DNA of 64,000 nt from Paraconiothyrium sp. Pb-2020 (Eukaryota; Ascomycota; Dothideomycetes; Pleosporales; Didymosphaeriaceae), in the NCBI GenBank assembly GCA_022419385.1, contig JAJUBI010000007.1:3071768-3135767 (forward strand). Direction: 5' to 3'. Shown here in pieces: positions 11,437 to 24,100 of this stretch. The notes below the pieces were generated by a model. It was not told the origin of the DNA and did no database searches. It saw nothing but the letters and a program-made list of their open reading frames with translations. Within the stretch, counting starts at the first letter, position 1; each line of letters opens with the position of its first letter. Both the position numbers and the translations under genes were made by a program.

Positions 11437-12115
11437 ATGACAGCAATCACCCACGAACCCACCGCCCAACCAACCATGACCCCCATCCTCCGCCTCCACA
11501 TCCTCACAACCTCCCTCCCGCACTCCCTCCGCGCCCTCTCCCTCCTCTCCTTCGCCCCCGCCTTTCCCCTCCTCCTCATCGCTGGCATCATCTCCTCGCG
11601 CGTGAACCCCGCCATCTCCCTCCTCCCCCTTCTTCTCCGCCGCCTACTCCGCGCTCCTGCTCGCAAACGAGAAGAAATGCGGGTGCGCCGCAGCCGGCCT
11701 CACGGGGACACCGCTGCACATGATGTGCGACATGCTCTGCGGCGTGTCCCTACTCGTGGTCTGATCTTGGGGTGGGTGGGGATGGGGCGGTGGTACTATG
11801 ATGCGCCGGCTGTCATTATTGGGACGTACGGGACGATGTTTGTGTTATTCAATCTGTGAGTGTGACGGTGTGCGTCTGGGTCTTGGGGATGTGCTAATGG
11901 GTTGAAGTGGTGTACATGCGTACTTCGTTGGGAAGGACGTCGTGGGCGCGTTCCAGCCTGGTGCGCGGTACCCTAGCGCTTGTCCGCAGTGCCAGCACAT
12001 GGCGTTTCCGCAGATTAGCGTTAAGTTTCGCAGCGAGGGTCGTGAGGGGTATGATCCGTTATTGGATGGGGAGGGGCGACCTGCGGCTGCGGTGAGTGCG
12101 GAGGATGCGGTTTGA
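11437..12115 (+). CDS. Membrane protein with an internal frameshifted segment
   Basis: Exons 11437-11855 and 11908-12115 (intron 52 bp, GTGAGT donor, GCTAAT branch site). Start uncertain: in-frame Met codons also at 11392 and 11476. The reading frame before about 11626 and after about 11762 gives hydrophobic segments (LLSFAPAFPLLLIAGII; YDAPAVIIGTYGTMFVLFNL) and a soluble tail with CPQCQ. Between these points the continuous frame gives an Arg-rich, improbable sequence, while the +1 frame gives a convincing one: FFSAAYSALLLANEKKCGC, then GTPLHMMCDMLCGVSLLVV. An extra base in a C run near 11626 and a missing base near 11761 would explain this, so the stored sequence carries two compensating indels (assembly error or real mutation). 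Family not recognised. Confidence 0.6.
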
Positions 12116-12743
12116 ACGAATTGGCGGGGTTAATAGGGCATAGATCACAGTGGCCTAGAGTTTGCTGTCGGGAGTTACCGAGTTCCAGAGCCGAAGTCGG
12201 AGCCTACAAGACCATGACGTTGTAATGATTGGGTTTGGTGGAGGCGTTGTACACCGCTCGCGGAGGGTGGCGTTTCTGAGCGGAATTAAGCTTATCATAG
12301 ATGATAAAACCAAGTCATACACAGATGATATGTTTATGCATTGGCAGAGAGGAACACATGTATACTCGTAACAAACATAAATCATGAACTCCGGATTCCT
12401 ATGTTGCACACTGGATGCTTCCTGGTCTAGAAAATACAAAAACGCCCCAGCACCCGTAAATGCTCAATCGCAAAACCGATGAGATCATTCCATTTTCTTT
12501 TCTTCCGGGATTCGTAATGATGCGCCTAGCGCAGTTGGGTATTGACATGTAAAGGTTCGGTCATAAACGTCCTGCAAGCATGCGAGGAATCATTTTGCAC
12601 AAGAAGGCAATTCGCCCTGAGCAATCTAGACAGCCCCTGGGTGATAGTGTGTCCGCACGATTTGCACGTCGCGGATTACTGTCACCGGACCTGAGGAGGT
12701 GCCAGAATTGCACTCGGATGGCTATGGCTCCCCAGCCGACAAA
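12116..12743. other. Convergent 3' region, no gene seen
   Basis: Lies between the stop codons of a plus-strand and a minus-strand gene. No supported feature. Confidence 0.5.
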
Positions 12744-13695
12744 TTACTGCGCAGCGGTGGAAGCACCGTACACTGAATCGTGGAGAGCATCGCACTGGCC
12801 GACTACATCGCGGGTAATTGGAGCAGCCAGGTTAAATTGATGCTCCTCGGTGGCCGTTGCAGGCGAGCCTGGCATGGAAACATCCGGCGTATCCAGAACA
12901 GAAGAGGGGCTCGGAGCAGAGGCAGGGTCGCAGTCGGCCTTGTGAGTCTTCCAGGCTTGCTTCTGGCAGGTCCTGGAACAATAGTAGGAACGCTTGCAGC
13001 GCGAGCAGCGGAGAAGAGAGTGACCCGAAGGTGGCGGTCTGGTGCAGGTGGAACAAGTCGTCGGGAGGACATTAGAAAAGAACGGGTTGGCTGTCTATTG
13101 GTCAGTAAATGCTTTTGAAAACGTGTCAGGCGAAGTGAACGACAATGTGCAGAGTTGTGGTTCGTCAGACCCCTGTCGAAGTGGGTCGAGGCGTTGCTTA
13201 GCGCTGGAATCGCACACCGCTGCTCCGGCACAACGGTAGGCTAACGACGGATCCACAATCGATTGTGGGTAAAATGGAGAGACAACATCGTGAAAAGGAG
13301 ACATAATCCGACGTCGCAAAAGGGGATGCGCAGACATACCTGTGCCGCTGATGTCGGTAGGGAAAGTGGCGACGTTGATGGTAGTGGAACCGACGGGAGA
13401 TGGATTCGAAGTGGCGAAAGCGTGTCCGAATGCCTTGTTGGTAGGGTTGGAATCTGGTGAGTGAAGTGAGACAATGCTCCATGTACTATTCCACCTACAT
13501 CCCACGGAGCGCGGGGGCATCAGAAGTAAAGCGGACCGTACCTTCTTGGACACTGTCGTGCCTTGCCCTTTCTTCCGCACCACCATCACCGTGGCTCCCC
13601 TGCAATTCTCTAACCAGAACTTCCGCCTCTTTGTTCACCGGGCCATTGCCCAGACTGGTCGTGAAAACATTCAAGCAGACGCTTCGCGGGGGCAT
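12744..13695 (-). CDS. MYND-type zinc-finger protein
   Basis: The zinc-finger exon contains no start codon, so it shows only in translation of the minus strand. Proposed exons 13695-13542, 13453-13340 and 13090-12744 give 204 aa in one frame. Residues 102-143 carry a complete MYND pattern: Cys102-x2-Cys105, Cys118-x2-Cys121, Cys127-x3-Cys131, His139-x3-Cys143, including RCSRCKRSYYCSRTCQK. MYND fingers bind proteins by their Pro-rich motifs and occur in regulators and SET-domain enzymes; no SET domain is present here. The N-terminal 100 residues are hydrophilic; the tail after the finger is Ser/Pro/Thr-rich. The last exon is certain; the second intron is long (249 bp) and could hide a further exon. 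Confidence 0.65.
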
Positions 13696-16600
13696 GTTCC
13701 GGATTTATATTCGTAGTTGAATGCGAAGAAGCGTAGAGATCAAAACTAAGGACCGGAGAACCAAGAGAGCGGAAATGCGAATGCAGGAACGAAGGGAGTA
13801 ATTGTAGAGAAAAAAAGAAGGGAACGGCAGCTGGGGTTCGCAGAAATAGTTGCGGCTCCCAACCGCTGGCAGGACGGGACGCGTGAAAAGCGGTGTGAGG
13901 TTTGACAACTTTGGTGAGCACGGATGGGACTAGTGCTCGATTCGGCACTGGGCTGAGATCTGTGCACGCGGCAGCGCTGTGAACGTTGTCAGGTGTAAGC
14001 GCTGCCCGACCTCGATATTGTAGTTGCGCTGCAATTGGAGAAGGAACAGACGAGAATCAATAAGTGCTGATCGGAATGTTATGAAGGTCTCGTTAGAAGC
14101 TGATCGCGAAGCTTCCGACTGTTTGCCCCTCAATGCACGCTGAAACCAGTAAAAGCAATCAATCGGTGGCACTGCGTGTACAAGAGCGTCAATGGGGCAG
14201 ATGCAGCTGCAGTCTTACTAGGCACGTGAGGAGGACGGCATGTAAGAGTTGCCCTGCGCTGTACTACCTGTAGAGCATAACAAAAGCATCTAACAGACAC
14301 GAAGCTGCAAATTAACTGCTATTGGGTTTTCTGGATGAGCGATTGCTTCGAGCTGTGTCTCGGGACGTCTTCAGTCCCAGCATTTTACGCATACGCTCAG
14401 GAGGGGATAAGGTTTGGCTATGCTTAGGGCTGCTTCTGCGCGCGAACCTTGAAAGTAAGGCGACAAGGCGATCGAGCTCGATGCGGAATCTTGTTGGCAA
14501 TGCTGCGTGCCGCTGAACCAGTAAGGTAAGCTGCCACCGGTGAAAGCAAGAGGCAAGAAGCTGATCTGTACGGTCCACGTCTTCACCGTACATGCGAGCT
14601 GCTCCGGACACGTGAGCTGCTCACCGCCGACATCAAGGCACTGACGATTCACATAAATACCTTGCCACGCAACGTGGAATGCGTTCACAGCTATCTGATT
14701 GCGCGGACGACGCTAATTATAGTGATCCATGGCGCTTTGTCGCCCGTTTTGGACTGTATGAAGGACCGTCTTGTCACCGCACGAAACGAAGATGCTCGGT
14801 AATCTTCAACGAGACTACGAAAGGTTGTAGCACTTGGCAATAGAATCAGCAGCAGAGGGGCGAGATCAAGCCGATTATTCATCGCAACTGAAGCAATGCC
14901 TGGTACTCGGAGATTGGAAGAGGCGACTCTGGTAGCGCTGATGTTGTGGGTGGGAGGCACTTGTGCACGATTAGTCACCCGTTGCCTGTTCTCAGCTCCG
15001 AATGTAGCGACATTTGGTGAGGTCCACCAAACCGCGGCAAGATCCGGTTATCAAAGCCGCGTGGCATTTGTGCTTTGAGACTTGGCATTATGTTGCATTC
15101 ACGTAGTGTTGTTCTGGCCTGAATGGAGCCGTTGCCGCTGACGATGTAGGTGCTGAGTAGTAAGGCGCAACGTGTCATGTCTGTGTCGACGGGAGATCAT
15201 CAAGGCGTTTCTCGCCATGTGGCCGCGGAGTAGATGGGGTTTGGCCACAACAATCGTAGGTCGGGCGTAAGTATGGGACAAGGCAACTGAAACACTGCCG
15301 ATCTGGTACGTAGTCCAAGGCGTTGGGACATGCGGTGCCCTTTTCCCGGCTCGTCGGCCACTTGGTTTGATGCTACGCCACAGTGTAGTCCGTGAGTGGA
15401 GACCGGGAGCGTGCTAAGTGTGTGGCTAAGGCAGACGTCGCGCGGATGACAGAAACGACCAGACGGTGAAGACGCTTGAGTGCCTCGTTGGTGTGGAGGG
15501 CATTAGCGCGAACGCTCCGTTGATCTGCACCATGGAAGACGGTGACGTGCACAGAGCCTCACTGGGGAAGACGAATTGGCCAAGGACGTCGAGGCAGCTG
15601 TCACTTGCGAGAGCTGGCCTCTGGGTATCGGCGGTCGCGGCTACTCGAGGTACTGTAAACGATTGTGTAACAGTGCGGGGCGGGCCGACGTGTTGCGTGC
15701 GATAGATGGGAGTCATCAATCATCAATCAATGGCCGCTGCGCTACGCATTCCGAGTTGACTCACCGGTCCCCATCCAACGATGCCAGCTGGACGAGCGGG
15801 TGCAGAAGCTCGGTGCGACTGCTGAGCAACTGACGACGCACTCCTTTCTTCTGCGTCAAGCACACGTCGCCTCTCAGACTGGAGGCTGTCTGCGCAGCGG
15901 GAGGCCGCGCGAACTGCTGTACAGTGGCGACGAGTGCCGCGACGTAGGCTTCGGGCAGGGTGCAGATGGACGAATAGGTGTTGGCCATTGTGGCCATTTT
16001 CCGGTCAACCAAGTGCAGGGCCCCATGCGGCCTTGACAAGCGACACATGCACGTCAATGCGGGCTCGAGGACGACATTGATTGCACAGAGACATGTCTGC
16101 ACACCTTGACGCAGCGACGAGAAGGGCGCAGCAGCAGATGTTGCGCGTTGGGGAGTGCGCCGCAGGAGTGCAACTCTGGCCGGAGCGCACCGCGCGCGAG
16201 CTCGAACGCATCGTGTCGGGGAATTGCACACACGAGCGCTGAGACGCTTGACCGTTCGCGCCGATGTGCAAAACAGCGACGGCGGCGACGGCGGCGACGG
16301 AGGCCACAGGTGTGGCAGTGCGGCAGGCCATGTTGTGCGGTGAAAGGCCTGCGACCGGCCCCCAGCGCTGCGCAAAATGGTGGAGTAAACACGTTGCTAA
16401 CCGCATCCAGCGTGGCTGGAGCCTTCAATTGTAGGCAGCAAAGGCGCCATCTAAGGCGCAGCCCATCACGCCCCGGCTCCATGATGCACGTCGCGGCGTG
16501 ATGCGCGCCCGCGAGGAACAGATGCGAACAGGTTTGCCGAGCGACATGTTGCCAGTTGCCAGATTGCTGCCAGATGTCGAGCTCCGTGAGGTTACGACGC

Positions 16601-16864
16601 AGAGAGACGGTGCGGCGCGGCATAGCTTGGGCGGCCTTCTGACAGCTTCGCGTGCGAGCAGAAGACATTCACTAACATAGCGCGTTGGAGCGTTAGACAC
16701 GACGGGCGACAATGCGCTGCTTGTCGTCATCTGGTGCTATGGCGGGATGGGTCACCGCCCTCGTTAGTCGAAGCCGTGCAGCAGCCCGAGCCCTGTCGCC
16801 CTTAGATCCGCGCCGGCGATATGCACATGCCAGGCCACCCCTGCACCTCCGAAGGCTGCAATCC
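13696..16864. other. 3.2 kb without a convincing gene
   Basis: Long overlapping frames on both strands between about 15760 and 16670 have Arg/Cys/His-biased shadow composition and no domain. A 99-codon minus-strand frame (14312-14611) is more protein-like but unsupported. The region probably includes the promoter and a long 5' leader of the gene starting at 16865. Confidence 0.4.
16278..16303. repeat. Short GGCGGCGAC triplet-type repeat
   Basis: Two and a half copies of the nonamer GGCGGCGAC follow each other here in a GC-rich stretch. It lies outside any called gene. Confidence 0.6.
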
Positions 16865-17833
16865 ATGCCCTGCTTCAAAGTGCAGAAACATATATATCCC
16901 CCCAACCCACTCCGCCATGACTCTCTCTCTTCAGATCCAGCACACCCACAGCAACTCGAACACCCCTCCAAAGATACATCGGACTCTGGTATACACTCCC
17001 AGAGTCCACTCCAGGACCGCATCATTCCATCTCCCTCTGGACACAGCACCACCGTCGCGTTGGCTCCCCGGCTACGACCCATACTGAAGCACACAACAAC
17101 ATCCACCATGCCTTCCGCAATCTCCCGCACACATACAATGCCTACCGTCATCTCCTCCAAGTCCTCCTCGTCCGGGTCGAGGAAGGATAGGAATGTGGGC
17201 TTTATGCGAGACCCCGTGTCCGCCGTCTCGCGTCCCGTGAACACTGAAGAGTCATGGGCTGCCCACCACTTCGAGACCCACGCACAGAAATGTGCCTACT
17301 GCCGCGACCCTTACGAGGTCTACCGCAGCCACGACCAGCTCTGCGAGATCGGCCACCGTCTCGCTCAGGAAGTTGCCGCATTCCTCTACCAGCGCTCGGA
17401 CGGCAAGTCCTACAGCACCGTCGAGGAAGAGAACAAACTAGTTCAGATCGAGTTACCATCTGGCTACGTCCAAGTTCGGAGCCTGCTCAAGGCCATCGAG
17501 CGTAGCCTCCGCCATCGATCACGCGCCCCTTTTGTCTCCATGGACCGCACATACTACGTTGCCGCTCGCACGCCAGTGCGCTCGCGTTCCGTCAAAGTCG
17601 ACCAGGAGATCAAGCACAAGTCGCGACCGCGATCTGGCGAGATCGTTGACTGGCCCTCACCCAAGGCCCAAAAGGTCACCGTCGAAGTCGACAACGCTTC
17701 CTCCAAGCGCGGCTCCCTCTACGAGCAAGACATTGCTATGCAGCGCCGCATGGCAAAGAACTACAAGATCGAAGTCCGTGAACCTTCAGTACGGGACCTT
17801 CGCGAGCAGCGCCTCTCCGGTTACTACAGGTGA
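16865..17833 (+). CDS. Conserved Pezizomycotina protein of unknown function
   Basis: Single exon, 322 aa from the Met at 16865 (the frame is open upstream to 16712, but that extension is Arg/Ala-rich and looks untranslated). The first 130 residues are Ser/Thr/Pro-rich and probably disordered. The conserved part follows: an ESWAAHHFETHAQKCAYCRD segment with a Cys-x2-Cys pair, DQLCEIGHRLAQEVAAFLY, a Lys/Ser/Tyr strand region, then PSGYVQVRSLLKAIERSL and PFVSMDRTYYVAAR. This arrangement is shared by uncharacterised proteins across filamentous ascomycetes. The Cys pair plus His residues could hold a metal, but no catalytic motif is visible. The tail is basic. Confidence 0.8.
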   Translation: MPCFKVQKHIYPPNPLRHDSLSSDPAHPQQLEHPSKDTSDSGIHSQSPLQDRIIPSPSGHSTTVALAPRLRPILKHTTTSTMPSAISRTHTMPTVISSKSSSSGSRKDRNVGFMRDPVSAVSRPVNTEESWAAHHFETHAQKCAYCRDPYEVYRSHDQLCEIGHRLAQEVAAFLYQRSDGKSYSTVEEENKLVQIELPSGYVQVRSLLKAIERSLRHRSRAPFVSMDRTYYVAARTPVRSRSVKVDQEIKHKSRPRSGEIVDWPSPKAQKVTVEVDNASSKRGSLYEQDIAMQRRMAKNYKIEVREPSVRDLREQRLSGYYR

Positions 17834-20800
17834 AGGCACCACATTCGTTAAGTGCTTTGCATTCCACTATTACGAGAACACTACGCCTACAAAACGCCTC
17901 AAAAAAAAACGCGACTACACGCGCCAAACGCTACGCGACGCGGAGACTGAAAAGTTCCGCGCGCACCGATGCCGCTCAACGGAATCGCCAGCATGTAACA
18001 AGTCTGATCTCTGGTCCTTGTTTTGCTCTGCTTGCAGGAAGAAGCATTGCGTCTGCTGTTTGATATACTGGGTTACGCTAGGAATGGGAAAGATAAGGGA
18101 CCTCCACCACATGGGTGTTGAGGAGAGCACGAGTGAGGGATGAAAGGAACGCAGGTCAGCAATGACGTTGGCCAGGATGCACATTACCTCCTAGGATAGC
18201 AAGAATTCATGGATCGCTTGTACTACATCGCTTCCAAACCTGCCATCTCTCTGTGACACAGTGACACGCGCGAAAGCTCCTGTTTGCGCGGGCTACCCAT
18301 CTGGGTCCTCGAGCTTGCCTCCGCGCAACGGCGCAAGAAATCGAGTTGGTAGGATACAGTATGACTCCCTACATGTCTCGCCCGCACACCCTCGGCCCCG
18401 TCCAAGCGAGACAGCTCCCGCACCCGCACCGCTCACGCGCGCACTGGAGAACCTGATCGCCCAAACGAGCACCCCTACCATGCGCTCCAATCACGCATCC
18501 CCCTCTGCCTCACGCACCACTCACATCGCTCGCTAGATCTACCATTTCAGGCGGCCACCCGCCGCGTCGATTTGCACAGGCTATGAGCGTGCAGAATGGC
18601 CGACTCGCGGCCTGCAAGCCACGGATGACTGCATGAGGGAGAACTCGGAGCGATATCGAGGGTGGGTTAAAGAGCCGGAGATGAGATTACTGGAATGGCA
18701 GCCTGCGGTGGGTGATTGTGAAGGTTGCATGAGAGGGAAGGTGGGGCAGTTGGGCGGCCCAAGGCGGTATAGTGGCTTCCGGATCTGGGACTGACATGTA
18801 GGTACCTTTGAGGAGTCATGCTCTTGTGCTCGCGACGAACCGTACTTTGAGAAAAGAACAGATATGACTCCGACTCAGCATCTGGAATGCGCTCAGAGGG
18901 GCCAAGCTGGAGCAGCGGCATGATCATGATGCACGACGAAGGGCGCAGCCCCCATCGTTACGTTCATCTGCAGAAGAAGGCAACTTGGCCATCTCAGCCT
19001 GAGGCACTGTCTCGCCAACATCTCCCATCTCAATGACGCCACTATCCCTGCCCAGCTGCGCTGTTTCATCCGCCTGCTGTCCTGGCGGCGCGCGATTACG
19101 ACGACATGCTTCAAAGGGACACCGTTTTACGGCGACGCCGGCGTCTGCTTCTGGCATCGCTGTCGTGTCATGGCGAAGCGGAGACACGGCTCGGTATTGC
19201 AAAGCATTACTGCCACGTCTGAGTGACAGTCGGGGGGATCGCTGCTGGATGGCCTCACGTGCTGGGATGAACGATGTCGATCGTATGCGTTGGAGCCTCA
19301 CGATGCAAGAGATGTACCCAAGTCTCCACCGAACAGTTCGACAACTTGCCGAACCGCTTCGCTCGAACAGTTTGGGGGGCTGGACGGCTTGAAAGGGTCC
19401 CGGTGTCGATCTGATCACCATTGAATGTTTCCCAAATGCACGAAAGTGGTACGGCGAAAGGGTTCGTTCGAGAAGTGAGGCGAGGACGTTGGCGGCGTCC
19501 ATGTTGATCAGCGGCAGAGGATGAGGCCACGCCGGCCTAATCGCATCAGACACTCAAAATGAAGCATTGCAATCTCCAATGTCTAGTTTCAGCACCGGTA
19601 ACAATGGACATCGACACCGGCGCAGCTCCTACTCCTACCAATGCATCCAACATCGTACCTGCCAAGCTTGGGCTTCTACCCTCGACGTCTACTCCACCCT
19701 AGAGGAGCCCACCGCGCTATCATTGCACAATTGCAGGTACTCAATAGCCCGATGCTAGCTGTCACTCAGGAACAGACAAGATCCACGTTCCACGCGAACG
19801 TTGGGCGTCGCAGCGCGCTTCCACCCCACAAGCCAGCTCTCCACCGGCGACCCAACTGAGCAACCGCGCACAACGCACACAGTCCCTCCCCACAGCACTT
19901 TTCCCAACGCGATGGCCCACCCAGGACACCCCCAGCACCCACCTCCAACGTGTACACAGCAGGTACATCGCCCACCCGACGATCTCCTCTCTCCGGGCCC
20001 ATCCGTTCGCGATTGCGCCGCGCGGAAAGCGTGATTGGACACGCGCGGCAAGCAGACGGCGTGTGGAGTTTCACCGACTTTCCTCGACCGGTTTGCTCGC
20101 TTGCGCACCTGCTGCATTGCAGTGCATTGCAGCCTCACCGGTGACCCACTGTTTTCACATGACCTGGCGGGATGGCGATCACTTTTGCTACGCTGCCGAA
20201 ACCGACTCGATCTGGCAAGTTGTAGCCATGCATCGTGAGACGCCGGCCGGCGATGCGGGAGAGGGAGAAGCGGGTGCCAGCGGTACAAGCGGGGCTGCGT
20301 CGCGTCTGTCGCTGCTGGCGACCTAACCCAAGGTCGTACGGTCTTGACATGGCTACCGTAGACTAACACTCTCGAGCCGTCGTTAGACCGCGACATCAGC
20401 ACATCCCTGTCTTCTGCTATCACGAACGTCAGGGCTGTGCTTGTCTGTGTTCTGGCAGAAAGGACTGCGCTGATTGGTCCGTTGTGAGGCTGTGCTGTGA
20501 ACTGCAGTTCAGCCACAGCGCACGTGATGTCGTATCCACCTGCGGCTGAGGTGCGCTCCCCTGCACGATGGCGTGTGCACTGGGTTACGGATACGGCAGT
20601 GGAGATTAGTTAGGGCTGAGTGTCTGGGTTTTGGGGGCCGATGCGGTAGTTGTACTCGTATTGAGACGAGGAAGCCGTCGTTCGCACTAGAACTCGCTAG
20701 GAGGTATTAATAGCTGGCTGTGCCGCAGGCAGCATTCGAGGAGTGTTTTGGGTGATGGAGTGGTTTTGGATTGATTCGTAGAATGGGAGCTTGCTAACTG

Positions 20801-21149
20801 ACGCTAGGGAAGAGAGCGCTTGTGGGTTTCAACGTGCGAGGTGGTGGTGGGACGTACTGACCGATTACTACCTATGCTACTGTCCTTGGCTGCAACGCAA
20901 TAGCAACGTGCATGATCGGACGCGTGGCTGTGCTACCTACGTGCGACAGTAAGGCTGAATGTCCGTCGATGGACCACTAGCGAAGAAGTGGTCGGCGCAC
21001 ATAAACAGATCTCTTTACACCAATGTATCAGAGTGATCTTCGCACCGGGCGCAGCATGGAGAAACCAGTAAGCGAGTAAGGGAATTAGCGTAAACAACCG
21101 TGCAGCCATTGCATGATGCACAGGCAATCTCTCATTGCAACTAGACTTT
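17834..21149. other. 3.3 kb without a convincing gene
   Basis: Two long minus-strand frames occur (18924-19553, 209 codons; 19755-20516, 253 codons). Both have partly protein-like N-terminal or C-terminal stretches but Arg/Cys-rich remainders, and competing frames of similar quality overlap them. They may contain exons of small unrecognised genes. The end of the region is the 3' flank of the PKS gene. Confidence 0.35.
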
Positions 21150-24100
21150 CTACCTCTCCCCCTCACGAAACTTCCTCTGCAAAGCCTTGGCAGCGACTTC
21201 ACCCAAGCCAGCGATCGTTCCGGAACTCAAAACCTCCAGTACGCTGATATCAACACCAAATACCTGCTTGTACCATCTGCGCAACTCTATAGCCATCAGA
21301 GAGTCTAGACGAACTTCCGCCAGGCTAAGTGAAACATCCAACTCTTCTTCTGCTTTCATGATAAAACTGAAGATCTTCTTTCCGATTACTGATGCTAGAT
21401 ACTCCTTGCTGGATGTCTCGTTCAGAAGAGACGGATTTTCAGAGGCACGAGCTACGAAAGTTCTGATATCATCGCGTGCAGCTGCGCGTTGGGAATTTGC
21501 CTCTGGCATAATGTTGTGATATAGACCCATTCGACGATCAAACCGCCAGGTTGCGTGGTTGGATGGATCGTCAAGAGGGGTTTCGGATTTGAGTCCCATG
21601 ATGATCTGGCTGTCATTCACCCCAGATTCAACGTCGTGATTTTCTCCAGAAACGCGCTGCGAACGGTTCGAATGGCGAATACCCAACTCCAAGAACTTGA
21701 GGAATGCGGCCTCATCGAGGAACCAGTGCCCTTGCGACCGCAATTTCTGCCGCGCTTCGCTGTTCTCGGCTACATAGCCCACATCTTCAATGGGGCAGAT
21801 GTTCAGGACTGACGCTGGTAGACCTAAACTGTGTCGATAACGGCAAAAAGACTCTAAGAAGGTATTCGCAGCATTGTAGTTGCTTTGGCCTGGCTGTTGG
21901 AATACCGTGCCGAGAGAGCTCGTCATGACGAAGAAATCCAGGTCGGGTAGCTGTCGATGGAGATTCCAAGCTCCATCTACCTTTGGCGAGACTACCGCGT
22001 TCCAATTCTCTCGCGTCATTTCCAAGATCGGCCCATCGCGGAGCTGCATGGACAAGTGGATTACTCCTCTCACGGGAGAAGCAGCGGCAGCTATTGCTCG
22101 CGAGATGTCTGTCTCGCTTTGCGCGACACCTTGCACTGCGACAACCTCGCAACCCATACTCTCGAGCTCGGCAAAGAGCGGTTTATCTTGTGGTTTCTTC
22201 CCCGCATTCGGGGATAGGAAGACTAGTTGACGAGCCCCGTGCTCTACAAGCCATACGGAAATTAACCTGCCTAGTCCGCCTAGTCCTCCAGTCAACAAAT
22301 AGGTGGCATTCCCGTCGAAATTCAAAGCAGGCTCTTGGCCAAGTTCTTGCTCCAGGCCGAACGGGTGGTATCGACTGATTTGTATTTGGTTGTCATGAAC
22401 AACGTATTCGTGATCCGGAAAGAGGCCTTGATTGCTTGTGGCCTTTCTCGTCTCTCGTAGAAGTCGTAACATGTGAGGTACAAGATTTGTAGCGTCTGGA
22501 TCGATCTCTAGTGTTGTGATAGAAAGGTCGAGTTCGGAGCGTACAGTTCTAATCATGCCCAGCGACTGACTTCCGTGTGGGTCGAGACAGTCAACCTGAA
22601 AGGGAGGCATTAGCCATAGTAGATCCTGCTTCTTGAGCTGGCGGCACAGAACTTGGAAATGCCGCAAATCTTGTTCCCGAAGGTCACGAAAGAATCTCGT
22701 TTCCAGGTCAAGAGACACGACGATGTCCTGATTTGCAGGCAACTCCTGACCGAAAGTGACAATGGTTGGTATATAACCTTCTTCCTCGAGGCCTTGCACA
22801 ATACGTTGGGTCAGGAGTGCATCATGATCTTTGCAGAGAATCGAAACCTCCATCAGCGGGCTGTTCGCTGCTTCCGATTTTTGCGAGATTATCGTAGCGC
22901 AATAGTGCCACGGTTCAGCCGAGTCAAGAATCACGCCTGTGGCGCCACTGAGACCAACGGACTTCAATTCCTTGTCCCAACGGGCAACGCTCACGTAAGG
23001 TTCCCATTCGCGATCATCACCCTCCCCTAACCACCAACCAGAGAAGTTGCCGTATATGAAGTTCGGTGCTCGGAACGAAGTGCAAAACTCAGTAAGGAGG
23101 AGTCTACCACCAGGCGCCAACAAGAGTTGTAGATGGTGCAAAGTCTGAGAGAGGCTTGATGTTGCATGAACAACATTTGCGGCTATTATGAGGTCGTACG
23201 AATCAGGCACGAAGCCTTGCTCGAGTGGATCGTGCGAAATGTCGAAAACCATGAAATCCATGTTGGGTGCTGTAGCAAAACGCTCGCGTGCAGCGGAAAA
23301 GAAACCGGCTGATATGTCTGTGAACGTGTATCTGCTGTATCTCGAGTACTGTCCTATGGGTTGCATTCCACGCAAAATTAGTTCGGTCGATCCACCGGTC
23401 CCGGCGCCAACTTCAAGTATTCGCAGATTTGGCCTCTGGTCCGAATATGCCTTCACAAGGCGGCCATAGTCGAAGCTGACTGTGTCGTAGATCTGTGCGA
23501 GGGTGTTCTCATGCAGCAAGAGCTCCAGAACATCTATCCGGCCTGTGAACAGGTCCTGGATGTTCGAGTAAACTCGAAAGATACCTTCTGCGAATGAAGC
23601 CATTGTAGATGATGCGGATGCGTCCATGTATATCTCGTGAATGCGGCGCTTTCGTTCTTCCGCAGACAGATCGCCCACGTGTATGGTATCTTTCAAAACA
23701 GGGTGCTGTCCACTCAGCGCTTCTTCGGCTACCCAATCTAGCCACGCGCGATGTTTCGACAAATGGCTCTTGCCCGGCCCCAGATCTTTTACGAGCGGCA
23801 CTGAATCGACTATGCACAGCAGTGCAAGCTCCTCAATCACTTGCCTATCGTGCACGCTAGTGGTGGGAATCTTGACGAGAGAAGATGGCTCTTGGAATCT
23901 GGTGTCTGGAACCCAATGAAGACGAGCTCCACCGTATCGATCTGCCTCATCACTTGTTTGATCAACACTCGCAAGTTCTGTCAGTCTCAAGCCCTCTAAA
24001 CGAAGACATGACTTTCCAGTAGCTTCCGTACCGTGGATCACCATCTCTTCATTGTGCCGAGTATATGTGGCTACACATTGCATCGGCGCGGTGGTCCGGT

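Noticed and set aside
15761..16668. Several long frames on both strands (204 codons and less)
   Set aside because: They overlap in GC-rich DNA, with Arg/Cys/His-biased composition typical of shadow frames.
18924..19553. 209-codon minus-strand frame
   Set aside because: A competing frame over the same bases (19255-19530) is as plausible, and no splice model or homology decides between them.
19755..20516. 253-codon minus-strand frame
   Set aside because: Only its first 60 residues look protein-like; the rest is Arg/Cys/Trp-rich, no domain is seen, and other frames overlap it equally well.
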